In this document: one piece after another, positions 1 through 7,986 of the stretch
Layout of the letters: every line of letters begins with the position of its first letter
Position numbering within the stretch: position 1 is the first letter of the stretch
Assembly (NCBI RefSeq): GCF_031457805.1
Contig: NZ_JAVDXI010000003.1
Coordinates: forward strand, 1 to 64,000
Reading direction: 5' to 3'
Length of the DNA stretch: 64,000 bases
Source of the DNA: Caulobacter sp031457805
GTDB taxonomy: Bacteria; Pseudomonadota; Alphaproteobacteria; Caulobacterales; Caulobacteraceae
Made by a program: the position numbers and the translations under genes
Notes under the pieces: model-generated
The model's database searches: none
Told to the model about the DNA's origin: nothing
Seen by the model: the letters and a program-made list of their open reading frames with translations, nothing else

Positions 1-46
1 CTCCCGGCGGCCCCATCGTTTAGCGCCCGATGTCGGCGGAGGCGGC

Positions 47-75
47 TATCTATCCAACCTCGTTTTCCCTGTCAA
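47..75 (-). promoter_or_regulatory. Candidate strong promoter reading out of the left edge
   Basis: On the minus strand a perfect TTGACA (-35, positions 75-70) is followed after 16-18 nt by an AT-rich -10 region (ATAGAT/TAGATA, positions 53-47). The surrounding DNA (60-120 and 170-210) is unusually AT-rich for this genome, as in upstream regions of strong promoters. The transcribed gene would lie to the left of the window, so its identity cannot be seen; a stable-RNA operon is one possibility but is only a guess. The -10 match is imperfect. Confidence 0.4.
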
Positions 76-548
76 ATCGTTTTTTTCAAAACTTTTCGAA
101 CTGGGCGGCGAAACCAGAAAATCCGGATCCGCCACAGCGGCCAGCTTCTAGAGAAGCTAACCAATCCAGTCAACCGATTATTTTGAAGAAACTTCAAAGT
201 ATCGAGTAACTAGACCTTACATCGCGCCGCTGAATTCTTGCGAAGTCTTGGCGGCGATGTTCGGAGCGGCGCTTCTAAAGAGGCGACATTCCGAAGTCAA
301 CCAACTCTTTTCGGCTTTTTCGACAACCCGGAAGACCCGGTATCGAAGAGACAAAAAGAGGATCCCGGGGCTGCCGAAGCCGCCCTTGCGGATCCATCAC
401 TGAGTCGATTGGAGCGCGGTTTCTAGCGAAGCGTCTGAACCGATGCAACTCCCTTTCGGGGGCCGCGTCGTCCGGTCGCGATGCCGTTCCGAGCGAGGCG
501 GTGATCTAGTCGGCCAGCCGGCGGCTGGCAACCCCCTCGCGACAATAT
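76..548. other. Gene-free region, AT-rich on the left
   Basis: I see no convincing gene here. A 62-codon frame from a TTG at 238 to 426 has no ribosome-binding site and no recognisable content. There is a small hairpin TTTGAAG-AAA-CTTCAAA near 182-198 and a GCCAGCC/GGCTGGC hairpin near 512-528. The part next to position 76 probably belongs to the upstream region of a gene lying off the left edge. Confidence 0.5.
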
Positions 549-609
549 AACGACGCTCTTTTGACGGCGTCGTTAACAGAGGCTTTCGGAGCCCGACCGG
601 GCGGGCTCC
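549..609 (-). terminator. Tandem hairpins after the ferredoxin gene
   Basis: Two perfect inverted repeats lie just past the ferredoxin stop codon: GGAGCCCG/CGGGCTCC (588-595 with 602-609) and AACGACGC/GCGTCGTT (549-556 with 567-574). On the minus strand they are met in that order. U-tracts are weak, so this is a probable rather than a textbook terminator. Confidence 0.55.
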
Positions 610-620
610 AGCCTTACGCC

Positions 621-941
621 TTAGTGCTGGCTCTCCGGGAGACGCACGATCAAGCCGTCCAGCGCGTCGCTCACCTTGATCTGGCAGGACAGGCGGCTGT
701 TGGGCTCGACGTTCTCGGCGAAGTCGAGCATCGACTCCTCCATGGCCGACTTGTCGCCGGTCTTATCGAGCCAGGCCTCGTCGACATAGACGTGGCACGT
801 CGCGCAGGCGCAAGCGCCGCCGCAGTCGGCGTCGATGCCCGGCACGTTGTTCTTCACGGCGCCTTCCATGACGGTCAGGCCTGGCTTCACGTCGATGACT
901 TGCTCGGCGCCGTCGTGCTGGATGTAGGTGATCTTGGCCAT
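621..941 (-). CDS. 2Fe-2S ferredoxin (adrenodoxin type)
   Basis: A 106-residue soluble ferredoxin. The cluster ligands are visible as C40-x5-C46-x2-C49 and C86, the spacing of vertebrate/bacterial-type [2Fe-2S] ferredoxins (adrenodoxin, putidaredoxin, Isc Fdx). The start ATG has GGGAAA seven bases upstream. It follows the ferredoxin reductase gene on the same strand by 43 bp, so the two probably form a reductase-ferredoxin electron-transfer pair working from NAD(P)H to a cytochrome P450, dioxygenase or biosynthetic acceptor. No acceptor enzyme is encoded nearby, so the end use cannot be told from this window. It is not next to isc/hsc genes, which argues against the dedicated Fe-S assembly ferredoxin. 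Confidence 0.9.
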   Translation of the reverse strand: MAKITYIQHDGAEQVIDVKPGLTVMEGAVKNNVPGIDADCGGACACATCHVYVDEAWLDKTGDKSAMEESMLDFAENVEPNSRLSCQIKVSDALDGLIVRLPESQH

Positions 942-984
942 TTGTTTCCCGTTACCCCTGGAAGGCTCTCTCTATGGGGCGACC

Positions 985-2223
985 TTAGGCCGCCACCTCT
1001 TTCATGGACACCGACGGATCGGCGAGCTTGTTGGCGTCGACGGGCGTGCGCTTGGCGATCAGTTGCTTGCCCGCCATGAATTCCGGCGGCGCGTTCACCG
1101 CCTCTACAGCTTGGACCAGGTCGCCCTTCAGATGGAAGACGGCGAACTTCGCCGCCGCCACGTCGCCGCGCACGACCTGCCGGTCGGCGTCGAACGGCAA
1201 CCCGGCGATCTGCAGCTTGAGATCATACTGGTCCGACCAGAACCACGGCGTCTCAGCGGGCGGCGCCGGACGGCCCAGAATCGCCGAAGCCGCCTGCTTG
1301 GCCTGTTCAAGGGCGTTCGGCACGCTCTCAAGACGGAACTGGCGGTCATAGAGCGGCAGCGGACGGTGGGTGACATCACCAATGGCGAAAATGGACGGAT
1401 CCTCGGTGCGCGCCTCGAGGTCGACCACCACGCCATTGACGGTAGACAGGCCGGCGTCCTTGGCCAGCTCGTCGTTCGGGACCGCCCCCACGCCGACAAG
1501 AACGACGTCACACGCCACGACCCTGCCATCGGCGAAGCGCACGCCCGTCACGTGCCCGTCCTGGCCTTCAAAGGCGGCGACGCCCGCGTTGAGCTCGAAC
1601 GCGACGCCATGCTTGCCGTGATAGTCCTGGAAGAAATGCGACAGCGTCTCACAGGCGACGCGGGCCAGGACGCGGCTCTCGCGCTCGATGACCATGGCGT
1701 GGCTGCCTAGGGCGCGGGCTGAAGCGGCGGCCTCGAGGCCGACATAACCACCGCCAACGACGGCGAGGCGCTTGTCCGGGCCCAAGGCGTTCTTCAGCAG
1801 CTCAGCATCCGCCGCCGTGCGCAGCGCCAGGACACCCGCGAGATCCGCCCCCGGGATCGGCAGCTCGCGGGCGCGGGCGCCCGTGGCCAAAACCAGGAAA
1901 TCGTAGGGGATCACCTCGCCGGAGGCCAAGGTCAGGGTCTTGTCGGACCGGTTGATCCGCTCCGCCACGCCGCCAAGCCGCAGCATCACGTTGTTGTCCG
2001 CGTACCAGTCGGCGGGCTTCAGAGAGAGTGAGTCGGCGTCAGCCTCACCTTTCAGCCAAGCCTTCGACAGCGGCGGGCGCTGATAGGGCAGCAGCGGCTC
2101 GTCCCCGATCAGGACAATCCGACCCTCGTGACCATACTGACGCAGGAACGCGGCGACAGAGCCACCCGCATGACCCGCGCCGACGATGACGACGCATGCG
2201 TTCTGATTGACGTTAGCGCTCAA
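985..2223 (-). CDS. FAD-dependent ferredoxin (rubredoxin-type) reductase
   Basis: A flavoprotein of the pyridine nucleotide-disulphide oxidoreductase family, the type that transfers electrons from NAD(P)H to a small Fe-S protein. An N-terminal FAD-binding Rossmann motif (VIVGAGHAGGS) is followed by an NAD(P)-binding motif (VVGGGYVGLEAAA) mid-protein and the second FAD motif (FAIGDV) near residue 300. The frame is open from 2262, but I place the start at the TTG at 2223 because GGGAGG lies five bases before it; this gives 412 residues, the usual family length, with the Rossmann strand beginning near residue 9. The gene is 43 bp upstream of the ferredoxin gene and surely co-transcribed with it. 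Confidence 0.85.
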   Translation of the reverse strand: MSANVNQNACVVIVGAGHAGGSVAAFLRQYGHEGRIVLIGDEPLLPYQRPPLSKAWLKGEADADSLSLKPADWYADNNVMLRLGGVAERINRSDKTLTLASGEVIPYDFLVLATGARARELPIPGADLAGVLALRTAADAELLKNALGPDKRLAVVGGGYVGLEAAASARALGSHAMVIERESRVLARVACETLSHFFQDYHGKHGVAFELNAGVAAFEGQDGHVTGVRFADGRVVACDVVLVGVGAVPNDELAKDAGLSTVNGVVVDLEARTEDPSIFAIGDVTHRPLPLYDRQFRLESVPNALEQAKQAASAILGRPAPPAETPWFWSDQYDLKLQIAGLPFDADRQVVRGDVAAAKFAVFHLKGDLVQAVEAVNAPPEFMAGKQLIAKRTPVDANKLADPSVSMKEVAA

Positions 2224-2297
2224 TGACGCCCTCCCTTTCGTCAAAAATGACGCCGGCGTCACCTATTGGCAAGCGCCTTCGACAGAGGCGGATACGG

Positions 2298-2334
2298 AAT
2301 GGGGCGGCTCGTCTCCGAAGCCGCCCCATTTTTG
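2298..2334. terminator. Intrinsic terminator between sdhB and the ferredoxin reductase gene
   Basis: A perfect stem ATGGGGCGGC/GCCGCCCCAT with a roughly 12-nt loop lies 18 bp beyond the sdhB stop codon. The T-run is on the plus-strand side, the minus side having only ATTCC. The hairpin probably ends the sdhCDAB transcript and also insulates it from the downstream reductase gene. Confidence 0.7.
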
Positions 2335-2351
2335 TCGTTCTGGAAGATGCG

Positions 2352-3134
2352 TTAGACGACCCGCTCGACCATCATCTTCTTGATTTCGGCGATCGCCTTG
2401 GCCGGGTTCAGCCCCTTGGGGCAGACCTGGGCGCAGTTCATGATCGTGTGGCAGCGATAGAGCTTGAAGGGATCCTCAAGCGCGTCGAGGCGGTCGCCGG
2501 TGGCCTCGTCGCGGCTGTCGATCAGCCAGCGATAGGCGTGCAGCAGGGCCGCCGGGCCCAGATACTTGTCGCCGTTCCACCAGTAGCTGGGGCACGAGGT
2601 CGAACAGCAGGCGCAGAGGATGCACTCATAGAGGCCGTCGAGCTTCTCGCGGTCCTCGGGGCTTTGCTTCCACTCGGTCTGCGGTTCGGGCGTGTCAGTA
2701 TGCAGCCAGGGCTCGATCGAGGCGTACTGCGCGTAGAACAGCGTCAGGTCCGGAATCAGGTCCTTGACCACCGGCATGTGCGGCAGCGGACTGATCTGCA
2801 CGGCCTTTCCGGGAACCTCGGCCCAGCCATGGGTGCAGGCCAGGGTGTTGCGGCCGCCGATGTTCATCGAGCACGAGCCGCAGACGCCTTCCCGGCACGA
2901 CCGGCGGAAGGCCAGGGTCGGGTCGATGTTGTTCTTGATGTACAGCAGGGCGTCCAGGACCATCGGGCCGACGGCGTCGACATCGACGTCGTAGGTGTCC
3001 CAGCGCGGGTTGCCGCCCGACTCCGGATCGTAGCGGTAGATCTTGAAGGTCTTGACCTTCTTGGCGCCCGCAGGAGCCGGCCAGTGCTTGCCCGACTTGA
3101 CCTGCGAGTTCTTGGGGAGTGCGAGTTCGACCAT
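2352..3134 (-). CDS. sdhB: Succinate dehydrogenase iron-sulfur subunit
   Basis: The 260-residue electron-transfer subunit of respiratory complex II. Ligand sets for all three clusters are present: CREGVCGSCSM plus a later Cys for [2Fe-2S], CILCACCSTSCP for [4Fe-4S], and CHTIMNCAQVCPKG for [3Fe-4S]. It passes electrons from the SdhA FAD to ubiquinone at the membrane. It is the last gene of sdhCDAB and starts 7 bp after the sdhA stop, with GAGGG before the ATG. Length and motifs are normal for the family. Confidence 0.97.
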   Translation of the reverse strand: MVELALPKNSQVKSGKHWPAPAGAKKVKTFKIYRYDPESGGNPRWDTYDVDVDAVGPMVLDALLYIKNNIDPTLAFRRSCREGVCGSCSMNIGGRNTLACTHGWAEVPGKAVQISPLPHMPVVKDLIPDLTLFYAQYASIEPWLHTDTPEPQTEWKQSPEDREKLDGLYECILCACCSTSCPSYWWNGDKYLGPAALLHAYRWLIDSRDEATGDRLDALEDPFKLYRCHTIMNCAQVCPKGLNPAKAIAEIKKMMVERVV

Positions 3135-3141
3135 CGTACCC

Positions 3142-4929
3142 TCAGTAGACCCGTTGCTTCGGCGGGATGTAAGCGATGTCGTCCGACATGGTGTAGCTGT
3201 GGACCGGGCGGTAATCGATCTTCACCTTGCCAGTGTCGAGGTCGAGCCACGCCAGGGTGTGCTTCATCCATTCGGTGTCGTTGCGATCCGAGAAGTCTTC
3301 GCGCGCGTGGGCGCCGCGGCTCTCGGTGCGGTTGGCCGCGCCGTTCACCGTCACCACGGCCTGACCGATCAGGTTGTCGAACTCCAGGGTCTCCATCAGG
3401 TCGGTGTTCCACACCAGACCCCGATCGCTGACCTTGAGATCGGCCTTCTTGTCCCAGACGGCCTGCAGGCGCTTCACGCCGCTGTCCAGGCTCTCGCCCG
3501 TACGGAACACGGCGGCGTCTTCCTGCATCGCCTTCTGCATCTCAAGACGCAGTTCGGCGGTGCCGGTCGAGCCCGAGGCGTTGCGGAATCGGTCGAAACG
3601 CGCCAGGTGCGCGTCGGTCTGGGCGTCCTTCAGCTCGGGCTGCTTAGCGCCCGGCTTGAGGATCTCGGCGCAACGCAGGGCCGCGGCGCGCCCGAACACG
3701 ACAAGGTCGATCAGCGAGTTGGAGCCCAGGCGGTTGGCGCCGTGCACCGACACGCAGGCGGCCTCGCCCACGGCCATCAGACCGGGGATCACCTGGTCGG
3801 GGTTGTCGCCCGACTTGGTGACGACTTCGCCGTGATAGTTCGTCGGGATGCCGCCCATGTTGTAGTGGACGGTCGGCAGCACCGGGATCGGCGCCTTGGT
3901 GACGTCGACGCCGGCGAAGACCTTGGCGGTTTCCGAGATGCCGGGCAGACGCTCGGCCAGGATCTTCGGATCGAGGTGGTCGAGGTGCAGGAAGATGTGG
4001 TCCTTGTTGGGACCCACGCCGCGACCTTCGCGGATCTCGATGGTCATCGCGCGGCTGACCATGTCACGCGGCGCCAGGTCCTTCACGGTCGGCGCATAGC
4101 GCTCCATGAAGCGCTCGCCTTCCGAGTTGGTCAGGTAGCCGCCTTCGCCGCGGGCGCCCTCGGTGATCAGGCAGCCCGCGCCGTAGATCCCCGTGGGGTG
4201 GAACTGCACGAACTCCATGTCCTGCAGCGGCAGGCCGGCGCGCAGGGCCATGGCGTTGCCATCGCCCGTGCAGGTATGCGCCGAGGTCGCCGAGAAGTAG
4301 GCGCGGCCGTAGCCGCCGGTGGCCAGGACCACCATCTGCGCCTGGAAGCGGTGCAGCGTGCCGTCGTCGAGCTTCCACGCGGTCACGCCGCGGCAGACGC
4401 CGTCATCCATGATCAGGTCGAGGGCGAAGTACTCGATGAAGAACTCGGTGTCGTGGGCCAGCGACTGGCCATACATCGTGTGCAGCATGGCGTGACCGGT
4501 CCGGTCGGCCGCCGCGCAGGTACGCTGGATCGGGCCTTCGCCGAAGTTCTTGGTCATGCCGCCGAAGGCGCGCTGATAGATCTTGCCGTCAGGCGTGCGC
4601 GAGAAGGGCACGCCCCAGTGCTCGAGTTCATAGACCGCAGCAGGCGCGTTGCGGGTGAGGTACTCGATGGCGTCCTGATCGCCCAGCCAGTCCGAACCCT
4701 TGACGGTGTCGAACATGTGCCAGCGCCAGTCGTCCTGGCCCATGTTGCCCAGCGAGGCCGAGATGCCGCCCTGCGCCGCAACGGTGTGGCTGCGGGTCGG
4801 GAACACCTTGGTGATGCAGGCGGTCTTGAGGCCGGCCTGGGCGGCGCCCAGCGCAGCGCGGAGGCCAGAGCCGCCGGCGCCGACGACGACGACGTCGAAC
4901 TTGTGATCGATGAACTTGTAGGCCGACAT
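3142..4929 (-). CDS. sdhA: Succinate dehydrogenase flavoprotein subunit
   Basis: The 595-residue catalytic subunit, oxidising succinate to fumarate with covalently bound FAD. The dinucleotide-binding motif VVVGAGGSG begins at residue 13, and the flavinylation histidine is H48 in RSHTVAAQGG. The active-site stretch HPTGIYGAGCLITEG is intact. The frame stays open far upstream (to 5151), but the real start is the ATG at 4929, which overlaps the sdhD stop codon by one base (TGATG) and gives the expected MSAYKF N-terminus. Part of the sdhCDAB operon. Confidence 0.97.
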   Translation of the reverse strand: MSAYKFIDHKFDVVVVGAGGSGLRAALGAAQAGLKTACITKVFPTRSHTVAAQGGISASLGNMGQDDWRWHMFDTVKGSDWLGDQDAIEYLTRNAPAAVYELEHWGVPFSRTPDGKIYQRAFGGMTKNFGEGPIQRTCAAADRTGHAMLHTMYGQSLAHDTEFFIEYFALDLIMDDGVCRGVTAWKLDDGTLHRFQAQMVVLATGGYGRAYFSATSAHTCTGDGNAMALRAGLPLQDMEFVQFHPTGIYGAGCLITEGARGEGGYLTNSEGERFMERYAPTVKDLAPRDMVSRAMTIEIREGRGVGPNKDHIFLHLDHLDPKILAERLPGISETAKVFAGVDVTKAPIPVLPTVHYNMGGIPTNYHGEVVTKSGDNPDQVIPGLMAVGEAACVSVHGANRLGSNSLIDLVVFGRAAALRCAEILKPGAKQPELKDAQTDAHLARFDRFRNASGSTGTAELRLEMQKAMQEDAAVFRTGESLDSGVKRLQAVWDKKADLKVSDRGLVWNTDLMETLEFDNLIGQAVVTVNGAANRTESRGAHAREDFSDRNDTEWMKHTLAWLDLDTGKVKIDYRPVHSYTMSDDIAYIPPKQRVY

Positions 4930-5348
4930 CAATAGGCTCCGGTCACGGTCAGGGCGACCTTGAGGATCGAGAAGACCCCCAGGGCGCCGGCCAGCACGCA
5001 GACGAACAGGTTGCCGATCACCAGGGCGGTCTTGGTCGTGAAGCGCTCGATATAGTCTTCGATCACCACCTGCACCGCGCTCTGCAGATGCACGAGAGCG
5101 GCGATCAGCAGCAGGCTCAGAAGGACCGCGTTCAAGGGCTGGGCCATCCATTGCACGACGACGTCATGCGGCGCGCGCACCTGCTTGAGCGCTGAATAGA
5201 CGCCCCAGATCGTCAGCGGCGCGAGCGCCAGACCCGAGACCCGCTCGGTGATGAAGTGGCTGACGCCGTGGCGCGAGGCGCCCATGCCGCGTGCGCGCGA
5301 CAGCGGCGTGCGGAACTGCTGCGGCTGGAAGAGATCTTTCTTGCTCAT
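4929..5348 (-). CDS. sdhD: Succinate dehydrogenase membrane anchor subunit
   Basis: A 139-residue membrane anchor with three hydrophobic segments (about 37-57, 70-90 and 106-130). The expected haem-ligand histidine is H87, followed eleven residues later by the quinone-site pair D98-Y99, the same spacing as in E. coli SdhD (H71, D82-Y83). It lies between sdhC and sdhA with 2-bp and overlapping junctions. Together with SdhC it anchors SdhAB to the cytoplasmic membrane and forms the quinone site. Confidence 0.93.
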   Translation of the reverse strand: MSKKDLFQPQQFRTPLSRARGMGASRHGVSHFITERVSGLALAPLTIWGVYSALKQVRAPHDVVVQWMAQPLNAVLLSLLLIAALVHLQSAVQVVIEDYIERFTTKTALVIGNLFVCVLAGALGVFSILKVALTVTGAY

Positions 5349-5350
5349 GA

Positions 5351-5758
5351 TCAGAACGCTCCGATGCCGCCGGCGATGACCCAGGTGACGATCGTCGCCA
5401 CCACCGCGAAAGCAATCGCCATGGCGCCAGTCATGTCAGCTGTGCGCGGGGCGAAGCCCTTGCCGGCGTCCCAGAAGGTCTGGCGAAGCGTGTAGGCGAC
5501 GTTGAAGAACACCGCGAAGGTCTCGCCCAGCAGCACCAGCTTGCCAATCGGCGAACCGAGCAGGCCGACGTAGCCAGCGTAGGCGTCAGGCCCGGCGGCC
5601 AGCGCGGCGGCCCAGCCCGCCAGGATCACGGCGCCGACCCAAAGGCCGATGACACAGCCGCGGTGGAGGATCGAGCAGGCCATCGTGATATGCCAACGCC
5701 ACACCTGCAGGTGCGGCGACATCGGGCGCTCAGGCAGCCCCCGGCTCGTGTCGGTCAT
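5351..5758 (-). CDS. sdhC: Succinate dehydrogenase cytochrome b subunit
   Basis: A 135-residue membrane subunit, first gene of the operon. The quinone-site motif SILHR is present (S29, R33 correspond to S27 and R31 of E. coli SdhC). Three hydrophobic helices follow. Oddly, the usual haem-binding region (H-x-x-N/V-G-I-R-H) reads NVAYTLRQ, so the positions of E. coli H84 and H91 are N86 and Q93; the helix and the trailing WD are otherwise alignable without gaps. See the finding on this. Identity as SdhC is secure from position, length, SILHR and topology. Confidence 0.93.
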   Translation of the reverse strand: MTDTSRGLPERPMSPHLQVWRWHITMACSILHRGCVIGLWVGAVILAGWAAALAAGPDAYAGYVGLLGSPIGKLVLLGETFAVFFNVAYTLRQTFWDAGKGFAPRTADMTGAMAIAFAVVATIVTWVIAGGIGAF

Positions 5759-5799
5759 GAGAGGTCCAACCCCAGTAGCCTTTGTGCGTTGCGGGATGC

Positions 5800-5826
5800 T
5801 TTTAAGCGCGAGGACGGGGGTGTCAA
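5800..5826 (-). promoter_or_regulatory. Housekeeping (sigma73) promoter for sdhCDAB
   Basis: On the minus strand TTGACAC (5826-5820) and GCTTAAAA (5807-5800) are separated by 12 nt. This fits the Caulobacter housekeeping consensus TTGaCgS-N10-14-GCtANaWC with only small deviations. It would start transcription about 35 nt before the sdhC ATG. Confidence 0.6.
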
Positions 5827-5878
5827 TTAAACGCCCCCCTATTGAGAAACGTTCGCAACGACATTGTCCGCAGAAAAT

Positions 5879-5904
5879 GGAACCCCTTTCATCGCCCTGG
5901 CGTT
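5879..5904 (+). promoter_or_regulatory. sigmaT/EcfG-type promoter of the HWE kinase gene
   Basis: GGAAC (5879-5883), a 17-nt spacer, then CGTT (5901-5904): an exact match to the alphaproteobacterial general-stress promoter. The predicted start of transcription is near 5911, about 20 nt before the ATG at 5931, leaving room for the GGGG ribosome-binding site. This suggests the kinase gene belongs to the sigmaT regulon. Confidence 0.75.
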
Positions 5905-5930
5905 AGGCTGGGTTGCTTCGGGGGAACAGC

Positions 5931-7364
5931 ATGACCAACGCGATCGACTTCCACGCGATTTTCGATCGCATCCCCTCGCCCTACATGTTGCTGGACCGCG
6001 ACCTTCGTTATGTCGCCGCCAACGCCGCCTATCTTCGGACGACCGCGCGTAGTTGGGCGGATCTTGAGGGGCGTAACCTCTTCGACGCCTTCCCGGCCGA
6101 AGGGGCCAGCCGTCGCGACCTGGAAGCGTCCATCGTACGCGCCCGCGACAGTGGCGAGGTCGATGAACTCCCCCTGATCCACTATGCGATTGAGCGCCCG
6201 GCGCATCTGGGCGGCGGGTTCGAGGATCGCATCTGGAGCGCGACCCACACGCCGATCCCCGACGAGACCGGCGCCACCCGGTTCATTCTCCAGCACACGC
6301 AGGACGTCACCGCGATCCAGAGGTTGAAGGACGCCGCCCTGGGCCAACGGTCGTCCGCGGCGCGGCTTGGCGAGGACGTGTTGCGGCGCGCCGAGACCGT
6401 TCAGGCCCAGGTCCGGCAGCTCCGGAATCTCTTCATGCAGGCCCCGAGCTTCATGGCCGTGCTGCGCGGCCCCCACCACGTCTTCGATCTCGCCAACAAC
6501 GCCTATGCCCAGTTGATCGGGCACCGCGAGGTGATCGGCCTGCCGCTCGGAGCCGCTCTGCCGGAGGTCGTTGATCAAGGCTTCATCGAACTCCTCGATC
6601 GCGTCCTGGAGACGCGCGAGGCGTTCGTCGGGCGGCGCGTCAAGGTCGCCCTGCAGCGTGAGGTCGGCGCGCCGCTCGAAGAGCGCTATCTCGACTTCAT
6701 CTATCAGCCAATTGTCGATCCGGAGGGAACCGCTTCCGGCGTCTTCGTCGAAGGCGTCGACATCACCGAGCAAGTGCAGGCCGATGAACGCCAGCGCCTG
6801 TTGCTCGACGAGTTGAACCACCGCGTAAAAAACACCCTGGCGACGGTCCAGGCCATCGCCCAGCAGACCCTGCGCGGCGCGAGCGATCCAGAGACCTTCG
6901 CGGCCGCCTTCGAATCACGGCTTCTGGCGTTGTCTCAAACGCACAACGCCCTGACCGATAGCCACTGGGCGGGCGCGGGATTACGCCAGATCCTGTTGCA
7001 GGAGCTCGGCCCCTATGGAGCCGAACGGGTCGTGATTAACGGCCCAGACGTGCATCTGCCAGCGCGCGTGGCCCTATCGCTCGGGATGGTCTTTCATGAG
7101 CTGGCCACCAATGCAGCCAAGTATGGAGCGCTGGCGCAGGCGGGGAAGCTCGTCCTGACATGGTCTGTCCAGAACGACGCGCTGCGGTTCGAATGGCGCG
7201 AAACCGGCGGCCCGCCCGTCGTCGCTCCAGAGCGGCGCGGGTTTGGATCGCGGCTTATTGAACGCAGCATCACCGGCGAACTGAGAGGCCGGGTCGAGGC
7301 CGACTACGCGCCGGACGGCCTGATCATGCGGTTCGAGACCCCGCTGATACGCGACCCGGTCTAA
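5931..7364 (+). CDS. PAS-domain HWE/HisKA_2 sensor histidine kinase
   Basis: A 477-residue soluble sensor kinase. Two PAS-like segments (about 5-125 and 140-265; note FDRIPSPYMLLDRDLRYVAA and the second FMQAPSFMAVLRG) precede an HWE-type phosphoacceptor region (DELNHRVKNTLATVQ) and an ATPase domain with the HWE signatures HELATNAAKYGAL and FEWRETGG. No transmembrane segment and no receiver domain. The start is the ATG at 5931 with GGGGG before it. HWE kinases include LovK and PhyK, which control the Caulobacter general stress response through PhyR; with the sigmaT-type promoter just upstream, a feedback or modulatory role in that pathway is a reasonable inference. The ligand sensed by the PAS domains is unknown; I see no LOV cysteine motif. 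Confidence 0.9.
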   Translation: MTNAIDFHAIFDRIPSPYMLLDRDLRYVAANAAYLRTTARSWADLEGRNLFDAFPAEGASRRDLEASIVRARDSGEVDELPLIHYAIERPAHLGGGFEDRIWSATHTPIPDETGATRFILQHTQDVTAIQRLKDAALGQRSSAARLGEDVLRRAETVQAQVRQLRNLFMQAPSFMAVLRGPHHVFDLANNAYAQLIGHREVIGLPLGAALPEVVDQGFIELLDRVLETREAFVGRRVKVALQREVGAPLEERYLDFIYQPIVDPEGTASGVFVEGVDITEQVQADERQRLLLDELNHRVKNTLATVQAIAQQTLRGASDPETFAAAFESRLLALSQTHNALTDSHWAGAGLRQILLQELGPYGAERVVINGPDVHLPARVALSLGMVFHELATNAAKYGALAQAGKLVLTWSVQNDALRFEWRETGGPPVVAPERRGFGSRLIERSITGELRGRVEADYAPDGLIMRFETPLIRDPV

Positions 7365-7392
7365 GCGCTTCGCCGAAGAAATCGGAAACGCC

Positions 7393-7977
7393 CTAGTCCC
7401 GCAGCACGCACAGAGCCAGATGCTGCAAGAGCATGATGGTCTTGGCGTCCTTGATCCGACCGTCGGCGATCATGGCCAAAGCCTGGTCGATCGGCAGTTC
7501 AAGCACCTCAATATCCTCGCCCTCGTCGGGATGGCCGCCGCCTGCGCCGATACGCATCGTCGCGTCATACTCCGCGATGAAGAAGTGCAGAATCTCGGTG
7601 ACCGAGCCTGGGCTCATGAAGGCTTCAAAGACCTTGCGGACCGCGCCCAGGCGATAGCCGAGCTCTTCCTCAACCTCGGCGCGGATACGGACCTCAGGCT
7701 CGGCGTCGTCCAGCAGGCCGGCGGCGGCTTCGATCAGCAGGTCGTCATGACCGTTGACGAACGCCGGGTAGCGGAACTGCTTGACCAGCAGCACGGTGCG
7801 GTTGGCGAGATTGTAGGGCAGCAGGACCGCACCATTGCCGCGATCGTAGTGCTCGCGCGACTGGGTCTGCCACGTCCCGTCCCGGCGTTTCCAGTCGAAA
7901 GTGGTCGTGCGCAGAACGTACCAGTTATCGGAGAGGAGCATGGTTTCGCGGACTCGAATGCGATCCTTCACCGACAT
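7393..7977 (-). CDS. nudK: NudK-like Nudix hydrolase (GDP-mannose/ADP-sugar pyrophosphatase type)
   Basis: A 194-residue Nudix enzyme. The Nudix helix reads GLLDDAEPEVRIRAEVEEELGY, followed by the NudK-type stretches MSPGSVTE, HFFIAEY and GEDIEVLELP. The Nudix box is one residue shorter than the canonical pattern, as in E. coli NudK (EPExxIRxE). Family members cleave sugar nucleotides such as GDP-mannose to sugar phosphate and nucleotide; the physiological substrate here is not determinable. The gene starts 9 bp after zapE and is probably translated from the same mRNA. Confidence 0.85.
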   Translation of the reverse strand: MSVKDRIRVRETMLLSDNWYVLRTTTFDWKRRDGTWQTQSREHYDRGNGAVLLPYNLANRTVLLVKQFRYPAFVNGHDDLLIEAAAGLLDDAEPEVRIRAEVEEELGYRLGAVRKVFEAFMSPGSVTEILHFFIAEYDATMRIGAGGGHPDEGEDIEVLELPIDQALAMIADGRIKDAKTIMLLQHLALCVLRD

Positions 7978-7986
7978 CAGCGTCTC

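Noticed and set aside
238..426. 62-codon open frame (TTG start)
   Set aside because: No ribosome-binding site, atypical composition and no recognisable features.
2223..3431. Long plus-strand frame opposite sdhB
   Set aside because: Antisense shadow of sdhB/sdhA; long stop-free antisense frames are normal in GC-rich DNA.
3043..4935. 630-codon plus-strand frame opposite sdhA
   Set aside because: Exact shadow of sdhA codons; no start signal, low-complexity Ala/Gly/Val product.
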